This document shows positions 43,990 to 54,306 of a DNA stretch of 64,000 bases, one piece after another. Every line of letters begins with the position of its first letter. Within the stretch, counting starts at the first letter, position 1. The DNA lies in contig JAIVFJ010000225.1 of assembly GCA_025765615.1 (NCBI GenBank), forward strand, positions 36,248-100,247. The letters run 5' to 3'. The notes beneath the pieces were generated by a model. It ran no database searches. It saw nothing but the letters and a program-made list of their open reading frames with translations, and was not told the origin of the DNA. Position numbers and translations under genes: made by a program. Source of the stretch: Zopfochytrium polystomum. Taxonomy: Eukaryota; Chytridiomycota; Chytridiomycetes; Chytridiales; Chytridiaceae.

Positions 43990-44071
43990 TTCGCTTGATC
44001 TGCCGGAAAACCAATATACACGAAGTCGGTTGAAAAGATAGCTCGTACTTTTTCCAGTTCCCGCTCGATTA

Positions 44072-44741
44072 CAGTGGCTCACAAAATTGGGCCAATGTTT
44101 TCAAGGTTGGGCTGGAGAATTCAAGCACAGCTGCAATAATAAAAATATGCCCATGAGATTTGCAGGGCCAACAACCCTGTATATGAAGAAGATGTACATG
44201 AATTTTCATTCGTTTATCATTGCGATTGCACGATCTGCGCACTTGCAATGATCGGCGATCCATTGGATAAATTTTGTGGATGCACAACGCAATTTTTCTT
44301 CGTTGTGTTGAGTGGCCAGCTCAATCTACAGACCTGAATCCTATCAAGCATCTGTGGAGAGATTTGAATAGTTGGCTGAATTCCTATGAAAGACATTCAA
44401 GATCCAATGCAGAGCTCTGAGAGCAAATCCGCTGCCAGTGGAGGCAAATTCCCCATGAAGTTTGCCAGAGCTTTATTGAAAGTATGCCTAGAAGGATTGC
44501 TGCTGTGATTGCAGCAGGTGGGGGTCACACTACATCCTGAATAAAAATTTCGTTGGACACCCACAAAATTAGACCCAGCACACTTCCTTTGCCTCTTTCT
44601 TGTGCAATTCAAAAGCTGGAAGAATGAAAGTTTGTGAGCAGTTTAGTGCAACATTTGTGAATTGAGAAATTTTATGATGGTCTTATGCATGTGTGACAGC
44701 ACTTGGCATTCAAAACATTGACCCAAGTTTGTGGGCCACTG
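44072..44741 (+). mobile_element. Decayed, internally deleted Tc1/mariner element
   Basis: 670 bp bounded by TA (44070–44071, 44742–44743). The terminal inverted repeats begin CAGTGGC and match at about 27 of 30 positions (left 44072–44101, right 44712–44741). It retains only the 3' part of a transposase gene and is more AT-rich than the flanks. It lies in the divergent promoter region between the small minus-strand gene and NUC1. Confidence 0.88.
44307..44540 (+). pseudogene. Tc1-type transposase C-terminal remnant
   Basis: The frame reads VEWPAQSTDLNPIKHLW, the hallmark of the last DDE-domain acidic region of Tc1/mariner transposases. It then runs to an IPHEVCQSFIESMPRR stretch and AVIAAGGGHT before a stop. 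An in-frame TGA interrupts it near 44420, and the first two catalytic Asp regions are missing, so it is inactive. Confidence 0.85.
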
Positions 44742-44929
44742 TATCTCAACGAACGACGCTTCCTGTCGATTGGAAAAGACCAGAGCCGAAGAAGTACGAT
44801 CTTTTAGTATCCGAATGGGATGGGGAGATGACGGCCCTGGTTGAGAGGCTTTTGGTAGATCTGGACGAGAGAGATTTCTTCGTCTTTCTTTTCGGTCAGC
44901 CCACCAAGCCGCCACCGCTGCGAACACAC

Positions 44930-46393
44930 ATGCTCACGATGACGTCGCCGAGGACACTGCCCATTCTGCGGCGGGCATCAAGTAACAATAACAGCAACAA
45001 CTCTGCCGCCGCAACGAAGAGGGCCTTCGGCGCCCGCTCTTCGTCTCGCGCCGCCGCAGCCGCCACCACCGCCAGCCCCAGATTCCGAAGTGGCCTGTCG
45101 CTTGTAGCGGTCGTTGCAGCCGCGGCAGCGGCGACGGTTTCCTTCTTTACAGTCTCGACCTCCCAGGAAGACCCCGCGCCGGCCCCGCCAGCCTCTGGGA
45201 ACGCTGACGCTTTCCCGCCCTCTCCGGATCCCGCGCTTTTCGCGCAGGTTCCGGCACAGGCCGCCACAATGTCCCTGCTGCCCTTCTTCTCGTCGACCCC
45301 AGCATCCCCACCCGTTGCACCGCGTCCCGCAGACTCGTCCGTCGCCGATTCTCCTGTGGATCGCGCGCGGCAGATCCTGCAGCACGGCTTTCCTGGTCCA
45401 AAATCTGACAAGCTGTACAACCTCGCTTATGCTGGCGCGTATGATCGTAGAACCCGCAACGCTCACTGGGTAATGCTTGTCTTCATTGATGGCTCTCACC
45501 TGATGCGCACATAACGGAAAGGTTGCCGAACGACTGACGAGGGATTCGTTGAAAAGGCCAGATGAGAACCCACCCGATCGCCAGAAATCGCACTTTCGCG
45601 AAAATATGGATGTGCCGGAGGATTTCCGGACGAAATCGTTCGACTATGTTGCTTCTGGTTATGACCGCGGCCACTTGGTTCCGGCAGCCGACGTCGCAGA
45701 ATCACAGCAGGCCGTCGATGAAACATTCCTCAGTTGAGTGAATGCGCTTCAACCTATCACTGCAGTACGCGGTTAATGGTGACAAATATTGGAACACTCT
45801 CCTCGGCTATTCATTCACAGTGACGAATATCAGTCCCCAGTTACCCCAGTTCAATCGTGGGATCTGGTTCTCCTTCGAAAAGTTTATCCGCAAGTACGAA
45901 AGCAGAATTGCTGTTGTGGCGTCCATCTGACAAATTCGATTCGCAGTCTCGTCTTCAGCTTTGACGAGGTGTTTGTCGTTACCGGACCACTGTATCTTCC
46001 AAAACAGGAGGAAAACGGTATGCTCTCGGCCTTCACGTCTGCGTAGAAGCATAAATTCGTGACTCTTGTTTCACAGGAAAATACTACGTGAAATACGAGG
46101 TCATTGGGCGTGACAAGACCATTGCTGTTCCGACTCATTTCTTCAAAATCGCCCTCGGAATCAAAGATGGCAAGAGCTATCTGAGTGGTTTCGTGCTCCC
46201 AAATGAGGGCACGGACCGGCACGTTTCCGTTGAGACGTTTCTGACCCCAGTAGCGGCGGTGGAGCGGGCGTCGGGAATCGACTTTTTCCCCAACGTGGAC
46301 CGGCGAAAGGCGGAATCAATATGTAAAGTCGCCAACTGCAGCGCGTCGCTTGCATTTCGTGCTATCGTGAAGGACGTTCTGGAGTTGGAGTGA
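44930..46393 (+). CDS. NUC1: Mitochondrial DNA/RNA non-specific nuclease, EndoG/Nuc1 family
   Basis: ββα-metal nuclease of mitochondria, used in DNA turnover and death. Exon 1 (44930–45469) starts MLTMTSPRTLPILRRASS, an Arg/Ser/Ala-rich presequence, then a hydrophobic segment (SLVAVVAAAAAATVSFF), then QHGFPGPKSDKLYNLAYAGAYDRRTRNAHW. Exon 2 (45522–45732) contains the active site YDRGHLVPAADV. Exon 3 from 45821 has TNISPQLPQFNRGIW, and the next FDEVFVVTGPLYLP. The final exon holds KYEVIGRDKTIAVPTHFFKI and VERASGIDFFPNV. The catalytic His (DRGH) and metal-binding Asn (in the QFNRGIW region) are in place. An earlier open frame reaches back into the Tc1 remnant, but I chose the ATG at 44930 because the presequence begins there. 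Confidence 0.9.
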
Positions 46394-46633
46394 AAGGGAG
46401 GGTCCCGAACAAGGACAAGGCCGTTCGTGCTTGTCGATCTTAATACACTAGCAGAAATTTCAACAGCCCTTCAGAGTTGGGTTAACTGGGCCCCGTAGCA
46501 AATGCTATTCACAATTCCGTGTTGAGAGGTGCTAAACGTCATGATTTTCAGGGCTGCGAAAGATGAATGCAAACCTTGTTTCAGTCATTCTCCAGGTCAC
46601 AAGATAGCAGTGTACAGAAGGATGAGGTATTCA

Positions 46634-46692
<59 letters not shown>

Positions 46693-47161
46693 CCTCGCTC
46701 TCTCTCTCGGTCAAGATGCGGTGAGTCTCCATGAGCATTTGTGTTGCAAAACGAGATTTCCGAAATCGTTTTGCACGCGCTCAGGCCGCATGCACTCCCG
46801 TCTCCCCCGCGGATGCTGACCATTCGATGCGGAGTCCGGATTGCGGCAGATTACCCAGCTCGGAAGACGAAGTTTCGATAGTCGATTGCTTTGGTCATCA
46901 TGGATGATGAACGGTGTTTGACAACTTGCTTGCTTTTTGTTTGGAGTGACTGACAATTTCATCCCCCACGACAATTGCGCCGAATCTGTGAAAAGGATGA
47001 AAAAAAAAGAGTGACAAAAGCGGAAGGCATCGCAAAACCAAGCCAAAACGAGAAAAGAGGGGAGATGGGCGTGTCCTGTCCTGTCTGTTCGCGCCGAACA
47101 AAAACAAACCGACGGTGGGATTGGGAAAGGGACAGACCCTACAACCACTCACTCCCGCCAC

Positions 47162-47195
<34 letters not shown>

Positions 47196-47341
47196 AGCAA
47201 GCAAACTCAAGTAGATCTCGAAATATCGAATACCCACACACCTCACCGCCCTCCTCCTTCGCGCCCGCTGCCCGCCGCCGCCGTCGTCGACTTGCCCCCA
47301 CAACCCACCCGCACCGGTAGCCCAAACTTCTCGTTTCTGAA
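46394..47341. other. Intergenic region with CT microsatellite
   Basis: About 950 bases between NUC1 and the PIP-kinase. It has a CT repeat (about 46636–46687) and an A run (47163–47192) about 150 bases before the next ATG. No gene or RNA is recognised. Confidence 0.5.
46636..46687. repeat. (CT)n microsatellite
   Basis: About 26 CT units ending in TTTCTTCCTCG. Confidence 0.9.
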
Positions 47342-50300
47342 ATGCCGCCAGCACCGCCGCCGATTCCCGCTCAGTTGCCCTCCCCACCCCCAACGGCTGC
47401 GCCATCACCATCTCCCGAAACCACCCGTCCCCGCCTTCGCTTGCGCTTGCCTCCTTCACGGAGTCACACGTCGTCTTCTGATGACTTTCGCAGACCTCGG
47501 CCCGAGATCACCTCCCCGACCCTCTCAACCGCTACCTCCCCGGCCTCGGCCTTCCCTCCTGCCCGCTTCCCGCAAATTCCTTCTCCAACCTCGGCACGAC
47601 CTGCAACACCTACGAACGGAACTGGGACGTCGCTTGCGGCCTTTCTTATGTGGATAATGGACACTGCTCTCTCACTTTTGTCTCAGTGGCAGATCATGGT
47701 TATGATGTTTGCACTGGGACTTTTGGTGGGCATGGTTGTCCTCGCCGGTGCGCAGAAATTCTCAAGGTAACAAACGAAGAGCAAATTATGTCAACTCTGT
47801 CTTCGGTCTCACGCTTTTCATCAGGTACCTTGCCAAAAGAAGAAAGTACGGCCCGATTTACGGGGGTGCGCCAGCCATTCACCCCAGTACTACGCCACTT
47901 GGGAACTCTGTCCTCTCTCCATCCAACGATAGAGCGCTTCTTCTTTCTCCTTCCGGCCATGCCACAGAATATGGAGCCATCGGTACCTCCACAGCAGCTG
48001 GCGAATCGCTCGTAGGGTCTGAGCCACCCCAGGTTCGGCATTTCCGCATGGCAGTGCGAGCCGTACTGCATTTGACCGACTGGAGCCCAGAGGCGATGGC
48101 CCTGGCGCTGCCGGACGGCAGCTTCTCTCGCGCAGACTCCGACTTGTTCGAGGACCGCTCGAACGGGTCCACGACCTCTTCGGCGACCAATTCGTCGGGG
48201 AGACCAAACAGTTTCTTGGCCATGAACGGCACGGAGCTTTTGGTGGCAAAGACCCCGTCGCAGGAGAGGGCCGAGGGGTTGTTGCGGCTGTCAACATCGC
48301 TTCCGCGGGAGCCACGCAACGTTACTGTGGGCAAGTCGAAACCGGGCCCGCCATCAAAGGGTAGCGGCCAAACTCCGCCACCGTCGTCTTCGTGGAGGGC
48401 TCGGCGAGGCGGGATGCGGCCAAGCCTAGAGATTGTCGTTCCGTCGCTGCAGGACCAGCAAAAAGCCGATGCTTCCGGAGACAGACCCGCAGACATGGTT
48501 TACAGCCCTATCGACGGTGAACCACAGTCTCCAACTGCCGGAGGGTTGAAGGTGACCGTCGAAGGCTCCTCTTCAATGGACGACAACATGTACCGTGTTC
48601 CATCGCGGCAAGCGTTGGCTCTGGCGCAGCAGAAGCGATCATCGGATAGTTCGAGCATATTGTCGGTTTGGAGCGCAATCCTCAACAGCCAAAAGCCTGG
48701 AAATGGAAAGGGACCACATCTAGAGCGGTCTCATTTTTCTTCAGAGCACCCGCACGAGTGGGTGGTTCCGGGGTATGGTCGGATAAAGTTCACCGACTAT
48801 GCACCTCTCGCCTTCAAGGCCGTTCGGGAGCAGTTTGGATACTCGACAAGTCAGCTGACGTCGTCTTTGGAGGATTCGCTCCGGGTGCAGATGAGCTCAG
48901 GAAAATCAGACTCTGTCTTCTTTATCGCCAGAAACAATCGCTTCATGTTTAAGACTCTGAGGGGCACCGAACCGGATGAGCTCCGAGCATTACTTCCGGA
49001 GTATTTATCATATGTGCATCAAAACCCGTCCACTCTGCTTCCAAGGTACCTCGGCTTATACACATTCGAGACCGTTTCACGTCACAGCTCCCTTTCCCGC
49101 ATTTCTGCGAAAGATAAGCCAATCTACGCAATTCTATCTCAAGTGTTCACAGTAGTAGTTATGGCCAGCGTTTTCGACACAGATTTGGAGCTTCACGAGA
49201 AGTATGACTTCAAAGGATCGACAGTGGGCCGACAAACCTTGAAAGAGGATCACGATGTCGTGGACGGTATCGTGCGAACACGTCGACGAAGAAGATCAGA
49301 CGGTACATCAACTCGACCAGGCCTCCGACCCCCTGCTGGCCGTCCTCGACCGCTATCATCCATTTCGTCAACGCTCGGAATGCCTAGTATCTACGACACT
49401 ATAGAGACTGGCAAACCCGACCCTGTCTGGACAAATGGGGCCGACAGCGCTAAAGAAAGCTCAGTTGAGAATAGCTTGGACTACTTGGCAGAGAACGAGC
49501 GAGATATTCATGTTTCAATCGGGCAAAAGCTGTCAGAGCTCACCCTAAAAGAGCTCGATTTCCAAAGGCTGGTTGGAAGTGGGAAAGCGAATCTGATTCA
49601 CTTGGGTCCCGCCAAAAAGCTTATGGTGCTCAACCAACTGGAGGCCGACTTCGCGTTCTTGAAAAAGCACGGCTTCATGGATTACAGGTTTGTTTGACGA
49701 CTCCATGTTGTACTGTTGGTGACCGTTCACTTTGCAACCACAGCGTACTCGTGGGCATCCACCGCAAACCGAAGGCTCCGACACCGGCCCCCCGGCCTCA
49801 ACTGCTTCATCGACGCTTCCCACTGTTGAACTCACTGAAGGGTCTCACCGCACCGAATCGTCCCCTTTCCTTTTTCTTCGGAGGCGCATCCAACACTGCT
49901 CACCAAAACACCCCAAATACCTCTGAGCAATCTAGCCCTCTTCACAATTCGGAAAATCTCCAATCATCAAGCAGTGCTGCAACAAACGAACCGCCCATTC
50001 CACGCCCTCGCTCTCCGAAACCAGCACCTTCTCCCTCTATCCGGAAGAGTCTTTTTGAGTCGCTTGCTTCCAACCCTACTCTCGCAGCAATTGGAAGGTC
50101 CATGACCCCGCCAGACGTAGCAGCAGCCCGAAGGATGACCGTTGCAGACGTGTCCGCTCTCAAAGTTCAGTGGAAGGACTACGGCTCCATTGGGCCAGAG
50201 GGTGTGACAGGAGGAGGGAGCAGCAGCACCACCAGAAACGCTGGGCGACAACTGGACGACAAAAGAATGTCGCTGGAGACGGTTGACGGTCATAGCAGCA

Positions 50301-51353
50301 GAAAATCACTCGATGATGCAGTTGCTGACGAAACTGCCACCGGTGGCAGCAACTTTCCATCCACCTCAGCAACTCGAGGCATGGCCGGCAGGTTTGGTTC
50401 AGGAAGCTCATCATCATCTGAGCGCATCTCGCATTTCTTTGGTGGTTTGGAATTCCACGGGGACGGGGATGACGATATGGACGATATCTTTGCTGAAAAG
50501 CACAACATGCATCTCCCTTTCGCGAAGAGGTACCATGGTGGGATCAAAAGTGAGGATTTAGATTCCGACACGTATGATCATGAGGTGAGTATTAACGTTC
50601 ATGCGAAGTTGGGTTATACCCTAACGGCTGTCTCCCCAGGTTTACTTCATCGGCATTGTGGATGTTCTCCAAAAGTATAACATGGTTAAATGGTTCGAGC
50701 GCCGGATTTCCAAACCTGCAACAAAGAGCAGTAAATCGATGTTTGGCTCTACTCGGGGCGGACTCTCCCCCATCAGAGGACTCTCACCGCCGGCGACACC
50801 GACAACCGATTCACCGTCATACGGTTTGATTTCCGTAGATGGGTCGTCAACAGGCCCCCACCACTATTCTATTTCAAGTATTAGACCAGACACCTATGCT
50901 TCCTCATCTTCTTCGGCCGCTTCATCATCCATCCCTTCAGACGTACCGCCTTCCCTTGCAGGGCTTTTCACCGCGACCAACACCACTCCAAGCGACGCTC
51001 CGTATATCTCCTCGACCAAACGCCAGCGGACACGCAGCAATGGGAATCTCGTCGCAGCCGCAGCAGCAGGGAGCGGCGCAGCAACAGCGACTGCTCCGAC
51101 GAAGTCTCCCACAGCCCCACCGTCTTCCGTACCATTCCCGCCGGTTGGCGGGCTGCGGCCGCCATCCTCAGCGTCCGCCGATGGTGACCAACCACTGCGG
51201 GGGCGACGGGCTGGTGATGAATCGCGTGCTGCCTCACGGATGGCACGGAGGGAGAGCGTGGACGCGTTGTTCAGTACGCCAGAGGTGAGCGTGGAGGAGC
51301 CTGAGCGCTACGCCGCGAGGCTGATGAGGTACATGACGGCAATAACCGTCTGA
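47342..51353 (+). CDS. Phosphatidylinositol-phosphate kinase with N-terminal membrane helix
   Basis: Four exons (47342–47766, 47825–49687, 49744–50584, 50640–51353) keep frame and give 1,280 residues. A Pro/Ser-rich head is followed by a clear transmembrane helix (WQIMVMMFALGLLVGMVVLAGA, residues about 118–138) and a basic flank YLAKRRKYG. The PIPK catalytic domain starts near residue 480: GKSDSVFFIARNNRFMFKTL (the ATP-binding Lys region), HEKYDFKGSTVGRQT, LDFQRLV, and after exon 2 MDYSVLVGIH. A 250-residue Ser-rich insertion precedes FIGIVDVLQKYNMVKWFE, the metal-binding IxD segment, and the end matches YAARLMRYMTAI. It phosphorylates PI4P or PI5P at a membrane. A membrane-anchored PIPK is not the yeast Mss4 layout. 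Confidence 0.88.
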
Positions 51354-51533
51354 CCGGAGGATATCAAAGGCGATTCCCTGTGGTTCTTTTTGTTTGCAAT
51401 ACTGTTGGCTTCTATTCTTTTGGGTTTTATGATTTGGTTTGTAGAGCAGGTCGCCGTTATTATTTTATAATTCCTGTTGGTTTCACGTTCAAAGGGAAAA
51501 AGTGGCTTGGAGGGATCACCAAAATTCTGCAGT

Positions 51534-54224
51534 ATGAACGTAGGTGGAGGAGGCGCGACCGGCGGCAGCGCCGGCGGGAAGTTCTTCGCAGAGTTCAGCC
51601 AAGACATTAGGCGACAGATGACTGCGACCATAAAGAGCGATGCCTCTAACAGTTGAGTTACCCTCGTCATGGAAGACTCCCTGCTGGTGGATTGCAGATG
51701 TGGCTGTGCCCTCCCCATTATTTACGGCAGATCGCTTGCTTACCTAACACCCTTCGCGCCCCAACCTTCGTCGCATCCCCTCCATCGCAGTACACATTTG
51801 GATTCAAGAGGAGAAGGATGTCATCAAGGAGATTCGCGCACTGGCGAAGGAGCAGAGCCACGGTGTGTGGAACGAAATGCAGTCGCGGAACAACCTACTC
51901 ACCCATACCATTCCCTTGCAGCGACGAAGTTCATCGCTCAATGGGGCAAAACCGAAGCTGAGGACCTGAAGGTGATTGATAATCCGCGATCTGTGCGAAC
52001 GGTACTGATGCAGTGACTGGGTCAGACCATCACGGAGAAGACTTCGACGCTCTGCATGCGCCTCGAGGAAGCTCAGATGGGACTTGCAGGTCAGGGTTGC
52101 CCCTCCTCCGTTGAGTCTTGCTTCGCTGAACTTGACGATCCCCTGCCAAACGACAGAGCGATTGGAGCGGGTCGCGCCAAGCGCTCAAGGACATCAAGGT
52201 TGGGGAAGAAGCGCTGGCGGCGCTTCACAAGAAGCAGCGAGAAGTGCGGGCGAAGTTGGACGCTGCGGCGAAAAAGAAGCGCGACACGGATATCATCCGC
52301 AGCGAGCTGAATCAGGTGGATCGGGAGGTTCTTGCAAAAGAAGCTGCGCATGAGACGCTGAAGCGGGAAAAGACTATGTCGGCTTTGAAGATTCGGTGGA
52401 ATGCGTGGATCGAGTTCTCGGCAAAGGTGAATTGAGATTATCCAATCCCTCCAAGTTGTGGATCAGACACTTAACTATGCCTAACCATGTGTCAGGTCTC
52501 AATCATTGCCAACTTTGGAAACCATCTTGCGGATCAGATCCCGCAGGGGGTTCTTCCTCCTGGACATGAGCTTCCAAAGTTCTTAGGAGGCCCTACTACC
52601 GCTCAAATTATGCATGATTACGAAGTAGCTGCGCGAAGTTGGACGTCCGTTGTGCCCTGGCAGAATTTCGTACCACTCGACAGCTCTTCCGGCCAGCTTC
52701 AATTAAACATTCCCGGCGGACCCTCTCCCAGTCCCAGTATTCCGTTGTCTCCCTCAGACTCAACGACGCAAGGACACATCCCAGCAGCCGAAACGTTCGC
52801 GGCTTCGAGATCTTCAGAGGAGTTCAATGAGGCAGCGATTCCAAGGGACTCGGTTGAATCCGTGAGATCGTCGACATACCACGACGCGTTTCCGTATGAG
52901 GCGGCGCCGGTTGATCCTGCAATTCCCACTGCGATTCAACGTAGCTCGAGCTATACCGCGCCGACGCCCTTTGAAGCGGAGCTGGTCCAGCCAAGCGGCG
53001 GCTACGCCGCTCCGCAGAACCCGTCAAAGATTGGGCCAACGGTTCCCCTTCCTGGCGGTCTCGGCCCAACCGGTGCAGAAGGCGACGCGACCGGAGCAGG
53101 CGGCGTTGCTGGAGGCGCCGACGACGCCAAAGTCGTGACAATGGGGACTTCGATCGGAGATAACGTTACAAACATGCTGCGCGGGAAGGCTGGCGGCGCA
53201 CCTCCCATTGCTGGGACGGGAGGCAACGTTGCGAAGGCCGGCGGCGCACCTCCGATTGCTGGGATTGGCGGCAACGTTCCGCCTGGCGAAAAGCCCGGGA
53301 GCGGAAGCATGCCGGTCCTTTCGGCGCCTCCGATTGCGCCCGCTGCCGCAGCCACGGCCGCTGTCAAAGAGGTCGGCTCCGCGATGCCTGTAAGTGCGGT
53401 TCCTGCAGCCGTCGAAGCGCGACCGGCCCCGCCGATTCCACAACCATCGTATGAAAACATTGTTGCGGCGGTGCGCAAGGCTGTCGGGGGGATGGGCGTC
53501 TTTGTAGTTTGCTTCGAATGGACTTCGACAGCTACTGACGAGCTATCGTTTGTCGTGGGAGACGCAGTGACGACGAGGTATGTTGCGCTGAAGGGATACT
53601 TGCTGGTCTTCCACGACTCATTCATTCCCTCAGCGAAGTGTACGAGGATGGTTGGGCCCATGGTCGACTCATGGTGAGCTGAGTCTTTCCATTTATATGT
53701 TGTGCTGAAGTAAAAACTCTTTGCAGAGAGACGGTTCTGCTGGTTTCTTCCCGTTTAATGCAGTTGTCCCTGCCATCAACGGACTGGGAGAGCCCGCAAA
53801 GCCGAAACCCGGGGATCCTTCTCCCGAGTCGCTTTACTTATCAGGATCAATAACAGCTGCAGTTTATCGGAAAGTAGTTGACGCCATTTGCCGCCTACAA
53901 GGAGTCCCTCCTCCGCCACCAGACCACCCTCTGCCAGGGTCGGTTCCTCAGGCCGCAGGACCGCCAGCACCCCAAAGTGCCAGTCCGGCCGGAGCCCCAG
54001 CTCCGACAGCAACGTCGCCGACATCTGCCGTCGTCCCAGGGGGCTTGTCGTCGGTCATCCAACCCGCGCAGCCGATTCATTACAGCGGATCGCGGAGACC
54101 GACCAGCATTGTTGGTCCGGAGGCTCCTTTTGAAGCGATACCCGTGGCGGAACCATATATGGCGGAGCCGTACGCGGCAGAACCATACTCGGCCGAGCCA
54201 GCTCGGCGGCCCGGTGGGCTGTAG
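51534..54224 (+). CDS. Eisosome Pil1-like BAR protein with C-terminal SH3
   Basis: The N-terminal exons encode a long coiled BAR-type domain: KFFAEFSQDIRRQM, QEEKDVIKEIRALAKEQSH, TKFIAQWGKTEAEDLK, then LNQVDREVLAKEAAHETLKR, TMSALKIRWNAWIEFSAKV and SIIANFGNHLADQIPQG, ending YEVAARSWTS. Order and motifs resemble Pil1/Lsp1, which coat plasma-membrane furrows by binding PI(4,5)P2. A disordered Pro/Gly/Ala-rich linker with tandem GGAPPIAG repeats follows (53190–53290). Then an SH3 domain is split over three exons: FEWTSTATDELSFVVGDAV, EVYEDGWAHGRLM and RDGSAGFFPFNAVVP. The tail repeats AEPYxAEPY. Known Pil1 proteins of Dikarya lack an SH3. The PIP-kinase making its expected lipid ligand lies directly upstream. 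Confidence 0.72.
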
Positions 54225-54306
54225 CGAACCGTCAACATAATACGAAAATTACATCACACTTTTGGGTTCAGCAAAATAACAAAGAAAAGAATAAAAAAAA
54301 AAAAAG

